A program made the translations under genes and the position numbers. Under the pieces are notes generated by a model. That model did not search any database. It saw only the letters and a program-made list of their open reading frames with translations, and was not told where the DNA came from. A stretch of 64,000 nucleotides of DNA from Panaeolus papilionaceus. Its lineage: Eukaryota > Basidiomycota > Agaricomycetes > Agaricales. Location of the stretch: the NCBI GenBank assembly GCA_015501605.1, contig JADNRZ010000001.1, forward strand, positions 2,170,001 through 2,234,000. Reading direction: 5' to 3'. Shown here in pieces: positions 11,792 through 22,420 of this stretch (its first letter is position 1; each line of letters opens with the position of its first letter).

Positions 11792-13917
11792 ATGCCTGCC
11801 ATATCTACACACCAATACAACGATCCTCAGGCAGTTTTCGATCTTATCGACGCCCAATTCAGTATCGATGATAATGCTCTCGTGGAGCTCACTAAAACCT
11901 TCCTCGAAGAGTTCAAACTTGGATTATCCAACTATGGCCAGGCTATGGCCATGATGTATGTTTGAACAGTCTTAAGCGTATGTCTGCTCTAGCTAATTTT
12001 GATATATACTCTAGTCCATCCTTCGTCACAGGTGTACCCGATGGAACAGAAACTGGGTAGGTCCTCTAAGTTGGCCCCACTATGAGCTATGCACACAATC
12101 GACAACGAATAATTTACTGCGTAGAACCTTCCTTGCCCTCGATCTCGGTGGAACGAACTTGTGTGTAATTTCACAGTTGTTGTTGCATTAACGACGCTCA
12201 AACTACGTCTACCTCCTTTAATCTCGCGCCCCTGTCCATAAAGACGTGTCTGCGAAGTCGTCCTCAAAGGTGACAAGACTTTCAGCTTGGTTCAGCAGAA
12301 ATATCGCGTCTCCGAGACATTAAAAGCAGGCGAAGCAACAGCCCTTTTTGGTATATCGTCATCTTACCATCTTCGAAAATTAATGAGATTCATCTATTTT
12401 CAGACTATCTTGCCGACTCTGTTGATGCCTTCCTTACCACCCACGCGACGACTGACTACACCTCTCCTCAAGAGAATAGAGAAGCCGCAGCATCTAATAG
12501 CGAGGTTCATCTGGGTTTGACTTTTTCATTCCCAGTAGAGCAGACCGCTCTTGGATCCGGAAAAATCTTGACATGGACAAAGGGCTTCTCGGCTAAAAAC
12601 GCCATAGGCAATGACGTAGTCAAACTCTTGCAAGACGCGTTCGATAGAAAACACATGCACGTCAAGTGTGTTGCCCTCGTCAACGATGTATGTACCCTTG
12701 CGTTTAATTTTTCCTCTTGGTATTCAATCATCTACGATAGACTGTCGGCGCTCTGCTTTCTAGAGCCTATACCGCCGGTGGCTGCATTGCGGGTGCCATT
12801 TTCGGCACAGGAACGAACGGCGCTTATATTGAGCAAGTTGGTCAGTATTTGGAAATTTAATAATTTGAATATGCGGGCTGATATAGTGAACTTACTAGCT
12901 AATATCCCGAAGCTTGCTGGATCAGCGGCTGCTGCCCGGGGCGGTGAAATGGTTATCAACACTGAGTGGGGTGCATTCAACAACTCCGTAGGTATCTCCA
13001 AAAGCTTCCATTGCCCTCGTTTCTCATGCCCCCGTAGCGCAGTCACCTCCCCACAACGCCCTATGACCAGGCCCTAGACCGACTCAGCATTAACCCCTCT
13101 TTCCAAGCATTCGAAAAGTTCATTTCTGGCATGTACCTTGGCGAAATCGTTCGACATGTCATGGTTGCACTTGTCGACGCCGTGCCCAAGCCCCTTCTCT
13201 TCTCTGGAAAATCGACCCCAGAACTGAACAAGCACTATGGTCTCGATACTAGCTTTATGAGTGCTGTGGAAGAGGCATGGATCGGAGACAACAATGATCC
13301 AGATAGCTTTGTGCACCCACCCTTTGGTCAAGAGTTCTCTAAGGAGAAGCTATCACCAAAGGTCGTCATCAAACTCGATCGTATCCGGAAAACCATTTCA
13401 GAACACCTTGCCTTCAAAGAGGAGCAGGTCTCCTATAAGGATGCTGCTGTATTTTTTCCGTGCTTGACGTCAAAGGTGGTTTACTAAAGAAAAGCGTAGA
13501 TTACCCGCTGGATATGTTCCCTGGTTGCTCGAAGAGCAGCTCTGTTGAGCGGTGTCGCTGTTGCAACTGTCCTAATCCAAACGAAATACGCTTCTATCAA
13601 GGGAGAGCATTCTGACATCAAGGGCCCCAACGACAGACTTGGACTTGGTGTTGATGGAAGGTGAGGGGTTTTGGTTGTTGATTGTGGATCGAACTAATCG
13701 TTTTTCAGTCTCGTCGAGCATTATCCCAACTTTACCAAGATTCTGCGAGAGTCCTTGCGTCTATTGGTAGGGGAGGACGTCGAGAAGCGAGTTGAAATTG
13801 GTTTGGCCAAGGATGGAAGCGGTGCTGGTGGTAGGTAATGTCCGATTGGTCTTTGTCAACCACGCTCATGCTCTTCTAGCTGCTCTATGCGCACTCATGG
13901 CCTTGAAGCACTCGTAA
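11792..13917 (+). CDS. hexokinase
   Basis: ATP-dependent hexokinase catalysing glucose/hexose to hexose-6-phosphate, cytosolic entry step of glycolysis. The ATG at 11792 begins [20 protein letters not shown]. The spliced product shows in order [12 protein letters not shown], the phosphate-1 loop [20 protein letters not shown], the sugar-binding [17 protein letters not shown] and [68 protein letters not shown], and the adenosine motif [16 protein letters not shown] near the end. The protein ends [11 protein letters not shown]. About nine short introns; the phase works at each junction I checked, including the split codon inside GGTNLRV. Length (about 500 aa) is normal. Hexokinase and glucokinase are hard to separate by eye. 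It converges with the mitoribosomal gene 207 bp away. Confidence 0.93.
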
Positions 13918-14124
13918 TCACGGCGTTCTATGACTTTGGGTTCTCTGTAGACTTGAAATTATCCAATAATTAAACCTACGAGTATGTATGATATTTGGCT
14001 TGTTGCGCAATGTGATCTTTTGTTTTGAGTTTTCAAGCTGGCGAAAGGCATGTCCTGATTGCGGTGAGAAATAGCAATAGTAATCGAATTATGTTAGGGA
14101 GTAGAGTGTATATATAACAAGATT

Positions 14125-15300
14125 TTAACTCGAGACAGCGTGCTCGTAAGCCTTGCTGACTTTTTGCCAATCGAGGACGGACCAGAACTCCTTCAACCAG
14201 GGCTCCTTGCCCCAAACACCATAACCAGCGCTCATCCAAGCATGTTCATAAACGGGAACGACGAACAGGGGAAATAGAGTCTCTCCAGCATTGAGCATAG
14301 AGGGAATAGTGACTGGCTGGTCAGCATCCAAATTGGCAGGCTTGTTGTCGAAAATGCTAGCGGGGAGACCAAAGTCGAAGCCTGCACGCTTGGTGACATG
14401 GAGCTGACGGGCATGGGGGTCAGCAGGTGATGGGAAAGGATTTTGTGGGACAACACCAGAAGTTGGTAATGAGGGGGAAGTGCCTGCTGATGTTGATTTG
14501 GAGAAGGAAGAAGTGGAGGGCGATGAAGTTGATGACTGGGAAGAGGCGTCCTCTGAGACAGTGGTCCTATCTTCGCGATAAATGGCACCCTTGTTATAGT
14601 TCATGTTGGTTCTAGACCTAATCATGAGAGTAGAGGGACCAAAGGTAGGAAGAACGCCGAGATTTCCCTTTGAGTCTGTGACAAGCCAGACCCAGCCGTT
14701 GGTGAACATTCCGAGAGCAGCTGCTGAAAATGTAGACTTGAGTCGTGTGAGGTCACCATAGTTGACACGAATTCTTTCAGCAAGCTTTTCTGAAATGAAG
14801 GACTGGTGGTTCTCGACACCGCTTTGCGAGGGTTGGGGTGGTGCCTAGGAGTAAACTATGAGTATATTCGGGATAGAACCTAGAAAACAACAACATACAA
14901 GTTGGTCGAGGAAGAAGCTGTTGTTCAGAGCGAGAACGGCATAATTAAATGCCAGAGTCCTTTCTCGCTGGTGAGCATATCTAATAACCGTCTGAACAAC
15001 GGAAGCATGCGGTTCAATCTTGGGGTCAGCTACAAAGGGCATATTATGTCAATGACGCGACAAAGACGTGAAAAATGTATTTAACATACTTCTTAGCTCG
15101 TCATTTAGTCTCTGGAGCAAGCCATCCTGATATTCTGTAAAAGTTTTAAGTGCTGGTGGTGGCAAGAATTTGCCCAGACCTCCTTCGACAGGGTATGGCA
15201 AAGGTCTGGGATGATGAATATTTCTCGTCCAGCGGAAAACAAAAGGAATAGCAGGTGAACGTGGAAGTCTGGAAGAAACCAGACGGAGAGAACTAGACAT
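14125..15300 (-). CDS. mitochondrial small-subunit ribosomal protein, Fe/Mn-SOD fold (mS42/mS43-like)
   Basis: The protein has an iron/manganese superoxide-dismutase fold but looks like the fungal mitoribosomal paralogue (mS42/mS43, Rsm26/Mrp1 group) rather than an enzyme. The N-terminus is Arg/Ser-rich and fits a mitochondrial targeting peptide (MSSSLRLVSSRLPRSPAIPF), followed by HHPRPLPYPVEGGLGKFLPP. The SOD-like helices include LALNNSFFLDQLV and RIRVNYGDLTRLKSTFSAAA, and the C-terminal domain has GNGWVWLV-type NGWVWLVTDSKGNLGVLPTF. The SOD metal motif (DxWEHAYY) is degraded to VPVYEHAWMSAGYG, and a roughly 90-residue Ser/Thr/Pro-rich insertion interrupts the C-terminal domain. Loss of metal-ligand context argues for a ribosomal role. 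Starts 208 bp from the divergent OST2 start. An active SOD is the less likely alternative. Confidence 0.82.
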
Positions 15301-15508
15301 GTTAATGAATGAAGGAGTTGTAAATAATTAAGCAGCAAGTCCTCAACAAGTTTTTTTCGGAGAGACGCGCTTTGGATATTTTGGGAATCTTTGTTTGGTG
15401 TTATATGCTACAACCTTCCACCTTGTGTCATTACCCACTCTGCTATTACTTTCCACGCTGAGCCACGTCGCGTTCTCATAACTTGTACTCTTGACAACGT
15501 TCTTGACT

Positions 15509-15972
15509 ATGGCGCCAAAATCTTCAACTTCATCATCAGGGAACGCTTTCGTCACTCTTTGGAAGGCTTACAATGACAACACTTCAAATCGACTCAAATT
15601 CATCGACGCCTTCCTGCTATTTCTAATGCTATCTGGCATAGTCCAATTCGCATATTGCGTCCTCGTCAGCAATTTCCCTTATAACGCGTTTCTATCAGGG
15701 TATGCAGCAAGCATAAAGTTCGATTGCCAATGTCTAATAAACTTCCCAGTTTCGCAAGCAATGTCGGACAATTCGTTCTGACTGCATCCCTGAGGTCACA
15801 GGTCAACCCAGAAAACAAAGACGAATTTAAGGATGTTTCTCCAGAAAGGTAACGTTCTCCTTCCCATTTGAAATCTGCGTTGGTTTAACCTTTACTCCTC
15901 TACAGAGCTTTCGCCGACTTTGCACTGGGTTCAATAGTCCTTCACTTCTTCGTGTACAACTTCCTGGGGTGA
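15509..15972 (+). CDS. OST2: oligosaccharyltransferase subunit Ost2/DAD1
   Basis: Small ER-membrane subunit of the oligosaccharyltransferase complex for N-glycosylation. Exons 15509-15699, 15750-15848 and 15906-15972 give 118 aa, the family's usual size. After a short Ser-rich cytosolic tail comes AFVTLWKAYNDNTSNRLKFI, then three hydrophobic helices (FLLFLMLSGIVQFAYCVLV; SGFASNVGQFVLTASLR; FALGSIVLHFFVYNFLG). The signature ERAFADFALGSIVLHFFVYN ends the protein as in other Ost2/DAD1 sequences. The ATG at 15509 is the only one that precedes the conserved WKAY block in frame with a normal length. It shares a 208-bp divergent promoter with the mitoribosomal gene and converges with the DUF1748 gene 125 bp away. 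Confidence 0.95.
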
Positions 15973-16097
15973 AATAGATACATCATCTTGAAACCTTCAG
16001 GGACAACTCCAGATGAGGGTCGTTATTTATTATTAAGTATAAGAAACAGAGAAATAGAAATGATGTAGAATGGGAGCATATGATTGGTGTACAGCGT

Positions 16098-16586
16098 TCA
16101 CCGCTTCCTTTCAAAGGATGAGGAGCGCTAAATAGTGGTCAGAAATCTATGCTTTGGGAGGCTTCAAATGCTACATACCCCAAGCACAACCACCGCAAAA
16201 TCGAATGTATATTCTCCTGTTGTAAAAGTCAGTCGAGGCCCACGAGTACGTGGGAGAACACGAACCAAATTCAAGGAAGGTTGACAGGAGTTCTAAAGAG
16301 CAGGGGTCGTTAATCGTAGTGCGAGTTCACTGGACGCAATGAAACTTACGACGGACGTCTTTATTGGGCACTTGTGATAATGCAGGGCTGTTCAAATGGT
16401 AAGCATACCTTGATGAGTACTTTCTTCAAATATCATACGTTAGTCCTGTCGTCCGCTTCACTCCAGCAAGGAATGCACTGATGAGAAGGGCGTCAATCCC
16501 TAGATGGACTATTCAAGGATGATGAGAAGTGTGCGGGAATAATTGCATCAGTAATTCAACCATGACCTACTTATCTTTCCGAGCAT
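16098..16586 (-). CDS. DUF1748 family small protein, six exons
   Basis: A 69-residue protein hidden in an apparently empty stretch. Minus-strand exons are 16571-16586, 16439-16499, 16350-16387, 16266-16292, 16179-16216 and 16098-16127, total 210 nt, all with GT-AG introns of 49-71 nt. The product begins MLGKIRIDALLISAFLAGVK, continues RTTGLTPALSQVPNKDVRQ, then FLEFGEYTFDFAVVVLG and ends RSSSFERKR. From memory this matches the fungal DUF1748 family: MLGK start, one hydrophobic helix with AGVKRxTG, a GEY/GEW motif and a basic C-terminus. Function of the family is not established to my knowledge; a membrane location is inferred from the helix. No single exon is long enough to be noticed as an open frame. 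It converges with OST2. Confidence 0.85.
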
Positions 16587-17101
16587 GTTATAACAGAAAG
16601 TGATTGACTAAATAATGAGTGTAAACGAAGATTGTTATGGTTAATGTGTGCGAGTGGAAGTAAGAGACAGAGTTGAGATTGAACCTGAAAGGAATAACAC
16701 TGATGACCAATTTAGGTCGCGTCTATTTGAGGTAATTTCGAGCCTCATGTTTTTGGATAATGATTCAATAGCTTCAAGTTGTTCCGTGTCTACCTCTTGT
16801 TCAACCACGTCAAATATCATCATAAAATATTTAAAAGACACATGTTTTTAATTCGAAATAAATATTTCAATAATCCTCGTTGCTTGTTTGTTGAAAAGAA
16901 TGCATAACCTATAGATGTTTGATAGATGTTTGATGACTAAGCACATTACTCCCAAATAGTCGATGTGGCAACGAACCCTTGGCTTGACTTTGCACCTTTC
17001 TCCATAATTACTCTGACTTGCTGCTCAGGCCTCTTTTGCCTTTTGCCACCACTTTCCGCATTGTTGTCCTTGTTGTCATAACATCTCTGCTCTAGTCAAC
17101 A

Positions 17102-18872
17102 ATGCCATCTAGGCCCCCTTCCCCGACTTTGGGTAAGGGCTACTTCTCCACACCATTCGAACGCTTTGTTCGAGATGACAGTAGTTTCGACCAGTTGGCA
17201 AGCGCGTTCACTCTACTTGGTACGCTCACATCCTACGCTCATACAACCAATGTGGACATTCATATCTTTCTCTGCAGACACCGTCGAAACCTACTTTGAC
17301 TCGCATGTCGACCTCCTGCAACGTAAACTGCAGAAGCACAGCGATCGCCTCAAAATGAAGGCAGAGGAAAAAATAAAGGACCTCAAAATCAAGGACTTGT
17401 CTGGTGACTTGTTAGCCGACAATCTTGAACGCGAGATCAAGAGCTTCAAACTCAAGGTGAGTTAATACTCTTTGCAATATGTGACGCGTTTGATGACGCG
17501 CATCTCCACCAGATTTCAACGCGCATGGCAAGTTTGTCTGCCTCCTGGCAATCCGCAAAGGTCGTCCGCACAAGGGACAAAGTTTCCTTCTTCCTTGGTG
17601 TTATGAACCTCCTCTTGACCGCTCTGATGTTTGGTTTGACACCTGAGTAAGTACCCCGTTTCAACCAAGTATAGCATGTGAAATGCTCAATTAACACATC
17701 CCATCCAAATTAGGTGGATTCATGTTGCATACACCATACAGGGTCTCTACTTGCTCCCTTTACGCTATTACACGTACAAGAAACGTGCATGGCATTATTT
17801 CCTCTTCGACCTTTGTTACTACGTCACAATTCTCAACTTTGTGTATTTCTGGTTCTTCCCTGGTAGTCCAGCACTCTGGGTAGCCTGTTACTGCCTCTCG
17901 CATGGATCCCTAGCAAGCGCGGTAATAACATGGCGTAACAGCTTGGTGTTCCATGACCAAGATAAAGTCACCTCGCTCTTCATCCATATCTACGCACCCT
18001 TATCATTCACAGTCATTCGGTATGTGATTTGTATTGTATCTCAATCATGATGGTATTGACACGACTTATTCTAGACACTTCTACCCAAACGCAGAACAAC
18101 GCTTCCCCGCACTGCGAGATGTCCCCGACCTTAATCCTGTGACAGCTCTCCTTTTAAGCGGTGGCATCTGTGCGTTTTCTTAGTTTTTGCCACGTTCTAT
18201 TTTTGCTGAGCTCTCTTCAGATGCTCTCTGGCAACTATTTTATTGGAAATTCCTTCTTGTAGACCGTCGGGCAAAGATCGAGTCAGGTCAACGTACAACA
18301 TCTTTCTCATGGCTGCTGAACGATAAACGGGGTGCAATAGGACGTGCACTTGGAGCAGTACCTCCCGCATATCGTGAGGCTTCATTTATGGGGGGACAAT
18401 TCAGTCAGTATACATGATTCAAGTGCTTGAGTCGTCATGAAAGCATGCTAACCCGGCCCCATTTCAGTTTATGCCATCCTTACGGAAATTCCAGCTGTCT
18501 TTCTCCTATACCGCAGCTCTACGTGGAGTGCTATATTCCTCCTTGTTATCTTCGGTGTTAGCGTGTGGAATGGAGGTGGTTTCTATATCGAGGTCTTTGG
18601 CCGAAAGTAGGCAAATCTGTTAAAGTTCTGCTGCAGTTTATACTGACTTCTCTCCCCGAAGGTTCGAACGTGAATTGGAGGCTTTGCGCAAAGAATTAGC
18701 AGAAGCCACTGCGCGTTCTTCGTCTACATCCGGCACATCTACACCTGGCCTCAGTCGCGGAAGCAGTCACACAGACCTTCAGTCCATCCTTGCCATTGCA
18801 GACTACCCACCTTCATCTGGATCATCAGATACAAGCGCTGAAGACGTTGCAGACTCGAAGAAAAACTCATGA
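17102..18872 (+). CDS. GPC1: glycerophosphocholine acyltransferase 1
   Basis: Membrane enzyme of the Gpc1 family (DUF2838) that acylates glycerophosphocholine with acyl-CoA to lysophosphatidylcholine, feeding phosphatidylcholine recycling. The N-terminal cytosolic part is helical and charged (FDSHVDLLQRKLQKHSDRLK). Family motifs follow: RTRDKVSFFLGVMNLLLTAL, LPLRYYTYKKRAWHYFLFDL, CYYVTILNFVYFWFFPGS, SLVFHDQDKVTSLFIHI, then ALWQLFYWKFLLVDRRAKIE and the C-terminal helices (SAIFLLVIFGVSVWNGGGFY). About eight membrane segments. The tail has a charged helix (FERELEALRKELAEA) and a Ser/Thr-rich end. The gene has at least six short introns and no break. It converges with TAD1. Confidence 0.9.
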
Positions 18873-19216
18873 TATTTTTTTCGGAGCTGCTTCGTTCATG
18901 ACTATCTGTATTACGACCAATAATTTTCGCATTTCTTTTCTGGCTATTTTTTTGAACAGTCGCCGTTCAAATTTAATCTTATTCGTGCCTTTAGCCTTTA
19001 TGTTTCATCTTATGCATACACCTCATCAACGTCTGTATCACAGCTTTTTACATATCCCATAAACCCTTCGATTTGTTGCTCTTTTGGCACATGATGTAAC
19101 GATTTAATACTTGTAATCCTTGTTTTCCTTCCCCTTGGTTCTGACAATATTTTGTCGCTGTTGACGTAGTATTACATTTGACACAGGCGTAGATAGTTAA
19201 ATACGACAGGTCAAAT

Positions 19217-20732
19217 TCATTGCGGGTTTTGGCTTAGTTCGAGGCCATCCCTGGTGAAATTTTGCCAGCGCTTTCCGGTCATAAGCCATCCATTAAATGG
19301 TCCCTCCGCGCCAAATAAACGATCTCTGGCTTGCTGATATTCAAAAGCAGTTTGTTTGACATCGCAGTAGCTATTTGTGCTAAATGAGTATTGTATATAG
19401 GAACTAGAAAAACTATAGACCCACCTATCTCCCTTTTCATGGATGGCACCACTTGGGGTGTTGTCGTAGAGTTGCATCAAGGAAATGCGCGAGACCAATG
19501 GCCTATCAAGGGATGGCACCTTGAATGAAAACTGACCTATATAAACCGTATAATGTGCCTACCTAGCTTTATCGCGATGCCTGTGCTTGGGTGAGACTCC
19601 TCTCTTTAACCCGTTGATGAGAATTTCAGGGGCAAACAGATTTGCGTTCCAACAGAGCGCTGTAATTGCAGACGGTATCGGTCAAGCTATAGCTACAGGC
19701 GGGATCAGGGTTGATTTGTTTTTTTTTTGCTTACATTCAATACAAGACCTTGAAGACTGGAGTACCGTTTGCGAGTGGATAAATGGACGATCTGTAAAAT
19801 GGATTCGCGGCCGTTGGACGCGATAACCCGAGGGCAGCCCTTAAGAAACACCCACGATTAAGGTTTTGACCTGCCTGGGCTGGATGGAAAAACGACGCAC
19901 TGCTTATCCCCTCTAGTCTGGCAAAAAAGGCTCTCTGGCAATCTACCTGAACCATATCAACCATTGCCTTTGGGACTTCCCCGATGATGATATTGTCAAT
20001 GTACAAGGGATGGCCGAAGAATTTTGCACCCAGGGCCCCTTGGATGCCCAAAGCATTCCATCGCGCAATCTTATCACTGCAAGACATGCATAGCGTGGGT
20101 GGGGAGTCTGCTCGCCCTGGCTTTGTACGCAAAACACCTAATCGCGTGTAATTATCTCTTCCACGAGAAGGAGCCATAGGATCAAGAGTAGGAAAGTCTG
20201 AAGAGTTTTTGAAGGCAGCCATCTCTTCGTCTTGGTTTGATGCAAGATAACGCATTGATGCATCCCCACCTATAGTAGACCTCGTCGAGTGAGTTGATAC
20301 ATTACCATGGGTAGATTGAGGTAACGAACATGGTAAAGTAGATACGTAAAAATTTATCTGGACACCGGGTCGCAGAGCCCATAGAGCTGTATCGTCGCCT
20401 TTGACCAGCCATTCAGAACTAGCGCCTAGACTTTGGAGTCGTTTTACCTCCTCTATGAACCAACGCACTGCACAACGACGAGCGAGCACTTCTGCGTGAC
20501 TGTCATGGACCACTTCCCCTCGTGTAGAAAGTTTGTTGGCAGGTATACATTTCGTTCCGGTTGCAAGACTAATGACCTTCGTGCTGGGTATACTGGATGT
20601 CGGGGTTGTTAAAAAAAATGACGCCAAGATTGTCCATTGAAAATTTTGAGGGGTATAGCAGAGTTGCTCGTATGCTTGATGGATTTGCTCTACGAGGACG
20701 TCGACATGATCGTGGTTTTCATCAGAGAGCAT
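19217..20732 (-). CDS. TAD1: tRNA-specific adenosine deaminase Tad1/ADAT1
   Basis: Adenosine deaminase of the ADAR/ADAT1 group that converts A37 of tRNA-Ala to inosine. The start is the ATG at 20732; an in-frame GTG upstream at 20753 is not a plausible fungal start. Motifs in order: LATGTKCIPANKLSTRGEVV, the zinc-binding and catalytic VHDSHAEVLARR (His and the proton-shuttling Glu), STLPCGDASM (first Cys ligand), RTKPGRADSPPTLCMSCSDK (second Cys region) and IARWNALGIQGALGAKFFGH. The PCGDAS motif is only seen after removing a 60-nt intron at 20270-20329, which is a multiple of three, has no in-frame stop and would otherwise insert 20 residues at the active site. The C-terminal exons run to 19217 (FNGWLMTGKRWQNFTRDGLE). 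About 400 aa. Confidence 0.9.
20270..20329 (-). other. stopless in-frame intron in TAD1
   Basis: This 60-nt GT-AG intron on the minus strand splits the TGT codon of the zinc-binding Cys. Retaining it keeps the frame open but replaces the PCGDAS motif with an insertion. The family motif shows that splicing is required. Confidence 0.8.
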
Positions 20733-21020
20733 GGTTAAATTTGGCCAAATCACGTCCGATCAGACACGATGGCCTCAACGAACTTGGCAAACTACCACTT
20801 TAATTTTTCTTTCTGTCACTTGGACTATTTCACGCTTTGTGATAATCGATAAGATTCGTTTGAGGAAACCGAGGGGTTGTCCGAACAGTAAATGCAGTCG
20901 TAGAGTAGAATCGATGCAGTAGACTTCAATACGAACACACTCTCAAATTTTCACATTTCATTCACCCATACTTATGTCAAAGGGTATGTTGGGATAAGCG
21001 GAGTGAGGGACAATGAGTTG

Positions 21021-21053
21021 TGTATACTGTACGTCATCGGGTACCTGGTCACC
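21021..21053 (+). repeat. left terminal inverted repeat
   Basis: TGTATACTGT, six bases, then TCGGGTACCTGGTCACC. This is the reverse complement of 22235-22267 at 29 of 33 positions. Confidence 0.85.
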
Positions 21054-21276
21054 CCCTGGAAGCTGGTCACGACAGGATTTCCACCTCTGCTGGGCCTTTT
21101 CAAGCAAATCTTTTTGGATAGACCATTAGAAAGTTTATCCAGCATGCTATATATGAAATTTGGTTGAGCTGCGTGAGCTACTCAAAGAGATATGAAGCTG
21201 TTTCCATCCTTAGAGTGTGTTCCGGGGCTATTTCCTTATTTACACATCAGCCTCATGATGCTTTACCCACTGGAAA

Positions 21277-21296
21277 CCGACACACGTACGTGTCGG
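21277..21296. repeat. short inverted repeat inside the element
   Basis: CCGACAC (21277-21283) and GTGTCGG (21290-21296) flank the self-complementary-like loop ACGTAC. Confidence 0.6.
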
Positions 21297-21433
21297 AAAC
21301 ACTAGCTTGAGACTCACGCGATAAGTAAACAGAACCAACGTATGGATTGATCTGTATGTATCAACGTGTATATAGGCGTATATGAGAAGATGATGATGAA
21401 CGAGAAGTAAGAAGTGTGAAGTGAAGAGATGTG

Positions 21434-21467
21434 ATGACACGCTCTTATGTAGTCGTGAGCGTGTCAT
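21434..21467. repeat. perfect 11-bp hairpin inside the element
   Basis: ATGACACGCTC (21434-21444) and its exact reverse complement GAGCGTGTCAT (21457-21467) flank a 12-base loop. It lies within the inverted-repeat element and no gene explains it. Confidence 0.75.
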
Positions 21468-22041
21468 ATGTGACAATGTAATACATAGGATTACACCCAC
21501 CATATCTCTGCTCCTCGATGGAATTGCATAAAATAAAAACATATACTGAGATTCTTGGTGTTTCCTTTGTTGCTATTATGCATATAAATGTCCAGAAAAT
21601 ATCTGATAATCACTATAGTGGGTATTTCCCTTCTATGACCCCAAACTCCTGTCAGAAATATATCATAATGTTGGAAAATAGGTAGTTCATCCAATCCTGC
21701 ATATCTTCCTTCGAAATTTTGTACAGGGCAATTTAGAATACTACTCAACCATTTAATATACAATTTGTAATTTTTGCTATTTTTAAAAAAATGATATATA
21801 GTGGTGTTCATTTAAACATTATTCTGAGCTTGGGCCCAAGTTCCTGCTATAATAATGGCAATAAACAGTGTTAAATGAACATGTATACTAGTATATACAC
21901 ACACAGTATATGAAATTATGTAGCAAATATGTATATTTATTGAAACATCGCAGTAAAACTTGATGTGTGGACCAAAAATACAGTTGCATCCATCGAGATG
22001 AAGGTTGTTGGCCTCGTGGGAATCAACCTTGATGGCGCATC

Positions 22042-22068
22042 AAAACCGGGTGACCAGGTTCCCGGTTT
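22042..22068. repeat. internal copy of the TIR core set in a palindrome
   Basis: GGTGACCAGGTTCCC at 22049-22063 is the terminal-repeat core with one base changed (T for A). Here it sits between AAACCGGG (22043-22050) and CCCGGTTT (22061-22068), forming an 8-bp hairpin with a 10-base loop. It may be a subterminal transposase-binding site. Confidence 0.65.
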
Positions 22069-22234
22069 GGGCAGATTTTGAGGTCCTCAATGTAAAATAT
22101 TCGTGGAGCCTCCAACACTCCTCCAAAAAATATATAATTTGAAATTCATGTACATTACATGCTAGAGAATGCTCTACACTATATTTTTTTTGAAGATATT
22201 GTGCCGGAGTCATATAATGCGCATTTTCGGCTTA

Positions 22235-22267
22235 GGTGACCAGGTACCCGAATAAGAACAGTATACA
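22235..22267 (-). repeat. right terminal inverted repeat
   Basis: GGTGACCAGGTACCCGA, six bases, ACAGTATACA; the counterpart of the left repeat at 21021-21053. Confidence 0.85.
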
Positions 22268-22420
22268 AAGAGATAAAGATCACGCCAATGATTCGAAGAT
22301 TAGATTAGATCCTAAATTGATCTGTTTCTGAAATTGACAGCTATGGACTTGACCTTACAGTTGATCCACCATCGCGCATTGTGATAGCATACAACCTTCT
22401 GTCTTTGGAATATTTTCAAA

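Larger units (their letters stand above)
21021..22267. mobile_element. non-autonomous terminal-inverted-repeat element, 1.25 kb
   Basis: The ends are inverted repeats of 33 bp (21021-21053 and 22235-22267). Twenty-nine of 33 positions agree: 17 perfect inner bases, a 6-base variable block and 10 perfect outer bases. The interior is AT-rich and has no credible transposase; the longest open frame, 21491-21811 on minus, has no recognisable domain. Each end contains TA next to the terminus (TGTATAC/GTATACA), compatible with TA target-site use as in Tc1/mariner/pogo elements, but the ends are themselves symmetric so the exact boundary and target duplication cannot be fixed. It fills most of the 1.69-kb gap between the divergent TAD1 and TMA22 genes, its right end being 154 bp from the TMA22 ATG. 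A MITE-like deletion derivative is the best reading. Confidence 0.7.

Noticed and set aside
20733..20753. Upstream extension of TAD1 by seven codons
   Set aside because: The first codon would be GTG; the ATG at 20732 is the realistic start.
21491..21811. 106-codon frame inside the inverted-repeat element as a transposase
   Set aside because: Lys/Ile/Tyr-rich because the DNA is AT-rich; no DDE, HTH or CENP-B-type motif.
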